From positions 1-39,102 of the forward strand of contig DAINMX010000035.1 in the NCBI GenBank assembly GCA_036736205.1: a stretch of DNA of 39,102 nucleotides, given 5' to 3'. Below, one piece after another: positions 1 through 6,421 of the stretch. Position numbers and translations under genes: made by a program. This DNA comes from XYA12-FULL-58-9 sp001798605. Its GTDB lineage: Bacteria; Myxococcota; XYA12-FULL-58-9. The notes under the pieces were generated by a model. The model saw nothing but the letters and a program-made list of their open reading frames with translations. It was not told the origin of the DNA and did no database searches. The stretch's first letter is position 1; the number at the start of each line of letters is the position of its first letter.

Positions 1-86
1 CACGCTTCTCCGAATGCATCACCGACGGACAATCCCACCAAGGAAGTATAGGCATGGTCGATGCCTGTTCTTTTCATTTGCATCAT
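1..86 (-). CDS. ADP-ribosylglycohydrolase-like protein, N-terminal fragment (runs off left edge)
   Basis: Only about 28 codons are inside the window. Read on the minus strand from an ATG at 86, the product begins MMQMKRTGIDHAYTSLVGLS and continues VGDAFGEA. The pattern G-L-x-V-G-D-A-x-G near the N-terminus is the hallmark start of the ADP-ribosylglycohydrolase (DraG/ARH) family, where it contributes to the fold just before the first metal-binding acidic motif. A GGGAG sequence lies nine bases before the first ATG, and three in-frame ATGs (86, 83, 77) are possible starts. Members of the family remove ADP-ribose from proteins or small molecules in the cytoplasm. The catalytic residues lie outside the window, so the call rests on one motif plus a sensible ribosome-binding site. 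It is divergent from the glycosyltransferase at 216. Confidence 0.55.
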   Translation of the reverse strand, partial: MMQMKRTGIDHAYTSLVGLSVGDAFGEA

Positions 87-215
87 TTCACAATTCTCCC
101 GTGGAAAGATCAAGGATTGAATATCCCAGTCAGCCGTGTCTAGCTTGCCAAGCCGGAGAGCGGTGCAACCGTCGAAGCTTTTTCCGCGGGCCACGATCGT
201 GTATGAGGCGCAGCC
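87..215. promoter_or_regulatory. Divergent intergenic region
   Basis: These 129 bases separate two divergent genes and should carry promoters in both directions. I see no convincing -35/-10 pair and no operator-like inverted repeat. A short plus-strand reading frame crosses it, but its composition (Arg, Ser, Cys-rich) does not look like protein. Confidence 0.4.
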
Positions 216-3200
216 ATGATTATGCAATCGGATCACGGTACGCGCCTGCGCACTTGGCTCGCAGCTCATCCTGACGGTGCCTGGGCCGCTGCCGTGGCGG
301 CGATCGGCTGTCTGATCTACCTGCCCTGGCTCGGCTCGTACCCGCTGTGGGATCCGTGGGAGCCGCACTATTCCCAGGTCGCCTGGGAGATGCAAGAGCG
401 GCTCACCTGGTTCAATCCGTGGTACCGCGGCATCGACAACTGGTGGTCGAAGCCGATCCTGATGCTCTGGATGCTGCGCGCCAGCCTCGGCCTGTTCTGG
501 GACCCGATCGCCGACTTCGCCAACAACGAGCTCGCCGCGCGCATCCCGTTCGCGGTCGTCGCCATCGCGGGGGGCGTGCTGCATTACGACTGGGTGCGAC
601 GTCTGTTCGGCCGCAAGACCGGGATCCTGGCTGGAATCATCTTGATAACCGCGCCGCAGTATCTGCTCCTCGGCAGGCAGGTCATGGCCGACGTACCGTT
701 CATTGTCGCGCATACGGCCGCCATCGGCTACCTCGCCGTCGGGTTGTTCGTCCCCAGCCCGGTCGGATTCCCGGCCGAGCCGAACCACTTCGGCTTGTCG
801 GCCGCAGCGCCGCTCGCTGCCACGAGCTCGCGGCGCCGCACCCTTCTCCTTCTCGCTGTCTGGGCTGGGCTCGCCATTTCGCTGATCGCCTGCGGCTGGG
901 CCGCTCCCGTGACCGCGGGTCTCGTGCTCCTCGTCGTCTGGGCCGCGACCTGCAGGTGGAGGGATTACTCCACCTCCTTCCGGCCGGTGTGGCGGCGCTA
1001 TGCCATCATGCGGGGCGGCATCGCCCTTGGCGTGATTGCCGCGGCCGTGGCCGCGGGCTGGCTGTTCACCAGCCCGGCGCCCGGAGCCTCGACCGCGCGT
1101 GCCCTCGTCCTCGTCCTCGCCGTGTTAGGCGTCCTCGGAGGCGTCTTCTTCGACTTCCCACTCAGCCGCCATGCCTGGCGCGTCTTGTTCCACAGCCGCG
1201 CCCATCTCGGTGTGCCACTCGCGCTCGGGCTTGTGCTCGCTGCGAGCGGCATTGCTACCGCGGTCAACGGCGCTTGGACCCCCGCACTCGCCCTGACGGA
1301 GAGCCTGGGCGGTGGCACGCTCGTTGCTCTCGTGTTCAACCGTATAATCTGGCTGGCGCTGCCCTTTGTGCCCCTCGCCTTCGACGTCGAGGGGCGCGCG
1401 CGCTTTCTGGGCTGGCTCCACCGGCGCTGGCCCTTCCTTGCCTTCTGGTCGGCCGCCGCCCTAGCGGTCCTGTCCAAGGGATTCGTCACCCCGACGCTCG
1501 TCGTCTTGATCCTGGCCGGCTACTGGCTCGCGACCTTCCGCTGGCGCGACTACCCGGAGCTGACCCGTGAGCGCCGCTGGCTGCGCTACGCGCTGGTCCG
1601 CGGTGGCGTCGGCCTCGCTGTCGCCGCCGTCGCCTTCACGCTCGCCTGGTTCCTGCCGGTCAGCTTGCGCGAGCAGCGCGAGCTCTACCAGGCGCTGATC
1701 GGAGCTGCGGCTGGGCTCGTCATCGGTCTCGCGGTTCTGCACGACTTGCCGCCCATTCGCCATGCCTGGCACCTGATCGGCCGCGTGCACGCCGGTTGGG
1801 GCCTGGTCGTCTTCTTCGCCATCGCTGCGCCGTGGTTCGTCTACATGTCCGTCGAGCACGGCTGGCCATACTGGAGCGAGTGGATCTTCTACCACCACCT
1901 CGGCCGCGCCGCCGGCACCATCGACAAGCCGGGTGGGAGCTTCGACTACGTGGTCAGGCAGGTGGCCTTCGGCAGCTTCCCCTGGACCGGGTTCACCTTC
2001 GGTGCCGTTTGGATGTTCCTCGGGCGCTCGAGTGCCGGCCGCAGCGTCGCGGACCGGCGCAACCTGTTCGTGCTCCTCGCCGCCCTGCTACCCTATCTGT
2101 TCTTCAGCCTCTCCGGCACCAAGTTCGCACACTACGTCATGCCGGTGCTGCCGCTACTCGCCGTCATGCTCGCGGCGGCGCTGGTCTGGCTCAGCCGCGA
2201 CGGCGCTGAGCCGGTGCCGCTCGGCGAAGACGGCCCGACGCTTGGACCGCCGGTCCCCGCGTACGCCGAGGAGATGGCCCGGTGGCACGAGCGCCCGGGC
2301 GCGCGCGGCGATTTCTTCGTCTTCGTCGCGGTCGCGCTCGCCACCTTCGGCATCCTGGCGCACGATCTGGTGCTCGACTATCGGCACCTCCTGCGGCTGA
2401 TGCTCTACTACTATAACCGTGAGACGCCGTTCGACTACCAGCCCTTTGTCATCCTGCAAGTGTTCTTCTTCCCGATGGGCATCCTCATCGGCCTGCTCCT
2501 CGTCCGGCGCTGGATCGGCCGCGCGCACCTGGCCGCGTTTGCGACCCTCGCCGTCATGTTCGCCTGCTACCTCGGTTGGGTGACCATGCCGGCGATGAAG
2601 TGGACGTTCTCGTACAAGCCGTTCCACGCCGCCTATCATTCGATCGCAAAGCCGGGCGAGCCGATCGGCCAGTACAACGACTGGCAGCAGCCCGAGCGCT
2701 CGGTGATTTTCCTGTTCCAGAATCGCTGCATGCACCTGCGCAATGACAGCCAGGCCGCCGCCTTCATCAAGCGGCCGGGCCGCAAGTTCGTGATCGTCGA
2801 CAGCAACCGCCTCGCCGACCTGCGGCGCGTGGCCAAGGAAGCGGGCGTGCCGTTGCACGTAGTGTTCGACGGTCATCCCTACGCGCGCTTGCTCTCCGAC
2901 CAACCGAACGCGACCGACACGCGCAAGGTGGCCGAGCACATCCTGAGCGAACTGCCGCCCGACGCGCAGCGCATCGACGCCGACTTCGAAGGCAAGATCC
3001 GCCTGCTCGGATGGAAGACCACGCCAGCGCGGGTCGCGCCCGGCTCCTCGGTTGCGGTCGAGATGTACTATCGCGCCGAGCAGACCATGCGCGAAGACTG
3101 GCAGATCTTCATTCATGGCGACGGCCCGCGCGGCGGTGCCAACCGCATCCACGTCGACCACTTCCCACTCGAGGGCCTGTATCCGACCACCGAGTGGCAG

Positions 3201-3380
3201 GAAGGTGAGATCATCCGCGACAGCTTCACCATCAATATTCCGAGCGACTACCCGTTCGAGCACCTCTACCTGTGGAACGGTTGGTACAAAGGCGAGCAGC
3301 GCCTGAAGCTCATGAACAACCCGCCCAATGACGGGCAGGGTCGTGTCCGCGGTCCGCGCATTGACGTGGCGGTCAACTAG
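216..3380 (+). CDS. GT39-family (ArnT/PMT-like) membrane glycosyltransferase with periplasmic C-terminal domain
   Basis: This 1054-residue polytopic protein has the arrangement of ArnT/PMT-type enzymes that move sugars from polyprenyl-phosphate donors to extracytoplasmic acceptors. Near residues 45-90 it has W-D-P-W-E-P-H-Y-S-Q-V-A-W-E-M followed by W-W-S-K-P-I-L-M-L-W, matching the family's first periplasmic loop (acidic residue, then the KPP-like motif); the usual D-E is replaced by a spaced D..E. Hydrophobic segments fill most of residues 25-560 and 630-850. Residues about 860-1040 form a soluble domain with the pattern seen after many such transferases (PGSSVAVEMYY, FIHGD, LYLWNGWY), probably a beta-sandwich. 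Two stretches, about 210-350 and 405-545, look like copies of each other. At 1054 residues it is far longer than ArnT (about 550). GC is higher than in most of the window. The acceptor cannot be told from the sequence. The start may be Met1 or Met3. Confidence 0.8.
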   Translation: MIMQSDHGTRLRTWLAAHPDGAWAAAVAAIGCLIYLPWLGSYPLWDPWEPHYSQVAWEMQERLTWFNPWYRGIDNWWSKPILMLWMLRASLGLFWDPIADFANNELAARIPFAVVAIAGGVLHYDWVRRLFGRKTGILAGIILITAPQYLLLGRQVMADVPFIVAHTAAIGYLAVGLFVPSPVGFPAEPNHFGLSAAAPLAATSSRRRTLLLLAVWAGLAISLIACGWAAPVTAGLVLLVVWAATCRWRDYSTSFRPVWRRYAIMRGGIALGVIAAAVAAGWLFTSPAPGASTARALVLVLAVLGVLGGVFFDFPLSRHAWRVLFHSRAHLGVPLALGLVLAASGIATAVNGAWTPALALTESLGGGTLVALVFNRIIWLALPFVPLAFDVEGRARFLGWLHRRWPFLAFWSAAALAVLSKGFVTPTLVVLILAGYWLATFRWRDYPELTRERRWLRYALVRGGVGLAVAAVAFTLAWFLPVSLREQRELYQALIGAAAGLVIGLAVLHDLPPIRHAWHLIGRVHAGWGLVVFFAIAAPWFVYMSVEHGWPYWSEWIFYHHLGRAAGTIDKPGGSFDYVVRQVAFGSFPWTGFTFGAVWMFLGRSSAGRSVADRRNLFVLLAALLPYLFFSLSGTKFAHYVMPVLPLLAVMLAAALVWLSRDGAEPVPLGEDGPTLGPPVPAYAEEMARWHERPGARGDFFVFVAVALATFGILAHDLVLDYRHLLRLMLYYYNRETPFDYQPFVILQVFFFPMGILIGLLLVRRWIGRAHLAAFATLAVMFACYLGWVTMPAMKWTFSYKPFHAAYHSIAKPGEPIGQYNDWQQPERSVIFLFQNRCMHLRNDSQAAAFIKRPGRKFVIVDSNRLADLRRVAKEAGVPLHVVFDGHPYARLLSDQPNATDTRKVAEHILSELPPDAQRIDADFEGKIRLLGWKTTPARVAPGSSVAVEMYYRAEQTMREDWQIFIHGDGPRGGANRIHVDHFPLEGLYPTTEWQEGEIIRDSFTINIPSDYPFEHLYLWNGWYKGEQRLKLMNNPPNDGQGRVRGPRIDVAVN

Positions 3381-3473
3381 GCACGTGCGGCGGGCTGAGT
3401 CGACCGCGAGATCGTACGCTTCGCACAACGGTTTGCGAGTTCGTGGCGTATGCCGGTTCTTGCGTCGTTTCGA

Positions 3474-3527
3474 CCCTCGAAACCCGAGAAACCCTCGAAA
3501 CCCAAGAACCCGAGAACCCGAGAAACC
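3474..3527. repeat. Degenerate short tandem repeat (CGAGAACC-like)
   Basis: A stretch of overlapping near-copies of CTCGAAACCC and CGAGAACCC occupies the gap between the glycosyltransferase and the ZIP-like gene. The unit length wavers between about 7 and 10 bases. No dyad or coding pattern explains it. Confidence 0.75.
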
Positions 3528-3571
3528 GACATATAGCGTGGCCGGCGCGAAAGTGCTAAATTCTGCCACGC

Positions 3572-4204
3572 ATGTGCGCGCTGGTCGGCAGCATTGTCGC
3601 TTTGGCAGTGGGACCGGTGGCTTACCGGCTGGTGGGAATGCGCCCGCGCGCCCGCGCTCTTTTGGACGGACTGATCATCCTGGCGGTCGCTGGGATCGTC
3701 CTTGTTCACATCCTTCCTGACTGTGTGGAGATCGCAGGCTGGCCTGCCGTGATAGCGCTGGTTGCGGGGGTGCTCGGACCCACCCTGGTTGAGAGGTGGC
3801 TTCGCCGCCTCGCGCGGCCGGCGCACGCCATGGTTGGCGTGGTGGTGGTATTGGGTATCGCCGCGCACGAGCTCATGGACGGTGTGGCGCTCGCGGTGTC
3901 GTCTGCGGGCCAGACCGTGGCGCACGGCATGCCGTGGGCCATCGCCCTGCACCGCATCCCGGTCGGGCTCATCCTCTGGTGGTTGGTGCGGCCGCGCTTT
4001 GGCGTTCGCGCGGCAGTGCTCGTCCTGGTCGCCATGGGCGCGGCTACAGTGGTAGGTTGGGTGGCCGGCACCGCCGTGGCCGCGAGCATGGAGAGCGCCA
4101 AACTCGCGCTTTTCCAGGCATTCGTGGCCGGAGCCCTCCTGCACGTGGCCGTGCACCAGCGCGAATCGCAGACGCATCGGCACGGGTCAGAGAAGGACCA
4201 CTGA
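3572..4204 (+). CDS. Short divergent ZIP-like membrane protein
   Basis: A 210-residue, strongly hydrophobic protein with about seven membrane segments. Two adjacent segments carry remnants of the ZIP metal-transporter binding site: A-A-H-E-L-M-D-G-V-A-L-A (about residues 98-109; ZIP helix IV has H-N-x-x-D-G) and I-A-L-H-R-I-P-V-G (about 123-132; ZIP helix V has H-E-x-P-H-E). Helix V therefore keeps only one His and the Pro; the Glu and second His are Arg and Gly. The tail is His-rich (HQRESQTHRHGSEKDH), common in metal transporters. The His/Asp-Gly spacing makes the family assignment reasonable, but the poor helix V site means metal transport is uncertain. The frame opens with ATG at 3572 with no obvious ribosome-binding site. 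It converges on the cation antiporter at 4314. Confidence 0.6.
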   Translation: MCALVGSIVALAVGPVAYRLVGMRPRARALLDGLIILAVAGIVLVHILPDCVEIAGWPAVIALVAGVLGPTLVERWLRRLARPAHAMVGVVVVLGIAAHELMDGVALAVSSAGQTVAHGMPWAIALHRIPVGLILWWLVRPRFGVRAAVLVLVAMGAATVVGWVAGTAVAASMESAKLALFQAFVAGALLHVAVHQRESQTHRHGSEKDH

Positions 4205-4313
4205 CGGTGCCGAGGGGGACCACAATTGCGACGTCGGACGTCGTACTGCAGAAACCGGAAGCCTGAAAAGTTCGGAGCATCCGTACCTTCCGCTCGACCG
4301 ATGTCGGTTTGAC

Positions 4314-5282
4314 TCAGATTCCTCGGACCAGCATGACCACATAGGTCACGAACCCAGCCAAGAGCACGCCACCCTCAACGCGGTTCAGCCGCATGTCTGT
4401 CTTCATCAGCGGAAAGAGCAGCAGGGAGGCTCCCAGCATCCACCAGTTGTCGCGGGTCAGTATTTCGGCAGGGACGGGCAGCGGACGAACCATCGCGGTA
4501 ATGCCGACGATACCGAGCACGTTGAAGATGTTTGAGCCCACCACGTTCGCTACAGCGATGTCGTCCCGTCCTCGCCAAGCGGCGACGATGGAGGTGACCA
4601 ACTCCGGTGCGCTTGTGCCGGCGGCGACAATCGTCAAACCGATAACTGTGTCCGACACCCCGAGGGCGCTCGCGACCCCGACTGCGCCACGTACCAGGGC
4701 TGTGGATCCACCGGCAAGCAGACCAATCCCGAGCAAGACAGCGACGATGTTGAAGGTGACAGCCGCATTCCCGGTTCTGCCAAAGGATGCCGTCGCGAGC
4801 TCTCCGAAACCCTCCTTCTCCGCTGGCGTCACGCTCTTGCGGCCGATCCAGACGGCGTAGGCCGTGAATGCCACGAGCGCGGCGAACAGGAACCCGCCCT
4901 CGAGCCGGTCCACGTTGCCATCCCGCGCCAGGAGGTGAAACTGGAACGCGGCGAGCATCATCACCGGCCACTCAAGGCGCACCGTGTTGCCCTGAATACA
5001 GAGCGGTTTGATCAATGCGGTCAGACCAAGGATGGCAGCAATGTTGAAGATGTTGGAACCGACTACGTTGCCGACGGCGATTCCTGAATTTCCCTTGAGT
5101 GCTGACTGAAGCGACACCACGAACTCGGGCATCGAAGTCCCCGCGGCAACGATGGTGAGACCCACCACAGCAGGGGCGACTTTCGCCAGCAAGGCGATGC
5201 CGCTCGCGCCGCGAACGAGCGCTTCACCACCTCCGACGAGGAGCGCTAGGCCGGCGATTATGAGGAGCCAATCGAGAATCAT
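4314..5282 (-). CDS. Calcium/sodium antiporter, CaCA family (YrbG-like)
   Basis: A 322-residue polytopic inner-membrane protein with the two inverted alpha-repeats that define the cation/Ca2+ exchanger superfamily: about residues 40-95 (V-G-L-T-I-V-A-A-G-T-S-M-P-E then G-N-V-V-G-S-N-I-F-N) and 190-250 (I-G-L-T-I-V-A-A-G-T-S-A-P-E then A-N-V-V-G-S-N-I-F-N). Both G-T-S-x-P-E motifs, which hold the ion-binding Glu residues, are intact, so this should be an active exchanger, probably expelling Ca2+ or a similar cation against Na+ or H+. I start it at MILDWLL (5282) because GAGGAG precedes that ATG and it overlaps the corA stop as ATGA; the frame stays open further upstream but only inside corA. 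It is the last gene of the four-gene operon from 9631. Confidence 0.92.
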   Translation of the reverse strand: MILDWLLIIAGLALLVGGGEALVRGASGIALLAKVAPAVVGLTIVAAGTSMPEFVVSLQSALKGNSGIAVGNVVGSNIFNIAAILGLTALIKPLCIQGNTVRLEWPVMMLAAFQFHLLARDGNVDRLEGGFLFAALVAFTAYAVWIGRKSVTPAEKEGFGELATASFGRTGNAAVTFNIVAVLLGIGLLAGGSTALVRGAVGVASALGVSDTVIGLTIVAAGTSAPELVTSIVAAWRGRDDIAVANVVGSNIFNVLGIVGITAMVRPLPVPAEILTRDNWWMLGASLLLFPLMKTDMRLNRVEGGVLLAGFVTYVVMLVRGI

Positions 5283-6421
5283 GACAATTCTCCTCGCACG
5301 TGTGCTGTTTTCTTGCGCGTCTTCCCCAGCCAACCTCGATGCCGGAAGTAGAGGAGGAATCCCACGCTGGTTCCCAACATGAGAGACAGAGCAAAGGGGT
5401 ACCCGAATCGCCAACCGAGCTCTGGCATGTTCCAAGGTGACGATAACCGATCGAAGTTCATGCCGTAGAGGCTAGCAATGAAGCTCAGTGGGATGAAGAT
5501 CGTTGCGATGATCGTCAGGACCTTCATCGCCTCGTTCATGCGGTTACTCGTCCCGGCCAGGTGCAGATCCATCAGCCCTGCGACCAGCTCCCGCAGCGCC
5601 TCAACCGCATCGAGAAGCTGCGCGGTGTGGTCGTGACAGTCCCTCAAGAACGGGAGCGTCAGCTCCGAAATCGGTCCCGCCTCGCCCCGCACCAAGAGAC
5701 CGATGGCTTCCCGAGAGGAGGCCAGGACCCGTCTTAGCATGTGGAGCTCGTGGCGTGCTGCGTGGATCTCGGCAACCAGCTCATCGCCGTCGCGGTCGAT
5801 CACTTGATCCTCAAATTGCTCGAGTCTGCCGTTGAGCTGCTCTACAACCGGAAAGAAGCTGTCGACGATGGTATCCATCACTGCGTAGGCGAGGTAGTCG
5901 GCACCATGCTGCCGTATCCTGCCTCTTGCGCCGCGGATCCGCTGGCGCAGTGGCTCCAGGCAATCTCCGGGCTGTCCATCCTGAACCGTGATCACGTAGT
6001 CCGCGCCGAAGAATATGCTCACTTGCTCGAGAGAGGCTGTGTCATCGCTCGTTGGCATCTGTAGCACGACATATGCATGATCGTCATACTCCTCGGCCTT
6101 TGGCCGTTGATGCAGATGCACGACATCTTCTAATGCCAATGAATGCAGGCCGAACAGATCCCCCAACTCTTTGAATGTGGAGGCATCGCCGATACCCTCA
6201 ATGTTGACCCAGAGAACGCCTGGCGCTTGGTTTCGAAGCTCCCTCAACGCAGCCACGTCATCCAAGTCTCGCTCTTCGACTCGATCTGTGCCGTAGGCGA
6301 TAACGTGTAGTCTCGGGGTTGACGAGTTTGGCGGTGGCTCAATAGACCCTGGTGGCGCAGAGTGCTCTCGTTGCGGTATGACTATTGACGCTCTTCGCCT
6401 TCTCTTCTTCGAAATGGCCAT
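5279..6421 (-). CDS. CorA-family divalent cation channel
   Basis: A 380-residue CorA-type protein. The large N-terminal cytoplasmic part (about 1-300) is followed by two C-terminal membrane helices. The first ends in Y-G-M-N-F, the GMN selectivity motif, and the periplasmic loop contains W-N-M-P-E-L-G-W-R-F-G-Y, the standard M-P-E-L loop. The family forms homopentameric channels for Mg2+, Co2+ or other divalent ions. The N-terminus is strongly basic (SKKRRRR). I choose ATG 6421 (MAISKKRR) because GAGGAG lies six bases upstream. The 5' end overlaps the ATPase gene upstream by 83 bases, and the stop overlaps the antiporter start (ATGA), so the three are probably co-translated. Nothing in the channel itself looks broken. 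Confidence 0.92.
   Translation of the reverse strand: MAISKKRRRRASIVIPQREHSAPPGSIEPPPNSSTPRLHVIAYGTDRVEERDLDDVAALRELRNQAPGVLWVNIEGIGDASTFKELGDLFGLHSLALEDVVHLHQRPKAEEYDDHAYVVLQMPTSDDTASLEQVSIFFGADYVITVQDGQPGDCLEPLRQRIRGARGRIRQHGADYLAYAVMDTIVDSFFPVVEQLNGRLEQFEDQVIDRDGDELVAEIHAARHELHMLRRVLASSREAIGLLVRGEAGPISELTLPFLRDCHDHTAQLLDAVEALRELVAGLMDLHLAGTSNRMNEAMKVLTIIATIFIPLSFIASLYGMNFDRLSSPWNMPELGWRFGYPFALSLMLGTSVGFLLYFRHRGWLGKTRKKTAHVRGELS

Noticed and set aside
14..274. An 86-codon plus-strand frame at the left edge
   Set aside because: It overlaps the divergent ADP-ribosylglycohydrolase-like start and the glycosyltransferase start; composition is not protein-like.
347..1570. A 407-codon open frame in another plus-strand frame of the glycosyltransferase
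   Set aside because: Arg/Pro-rich product typical of a shifted frame in GC-rich coding DNA.
2154..3569. A 471-codon open frame on the minus strand opposite the glycosyltransferase
   Set aside because: It is antisense to a clear membrane enzyme, in GC-rich DNA that leaves such frames open by chance; its product is Arg/Glu/His-rich with no domain.
4205..4313. Bidirectional terminator between the ZIP-like and antiporter genes
   Set aside because: A GACGTC-GGACGTC repeat is present, but the stem is poor and no T-tract follows.
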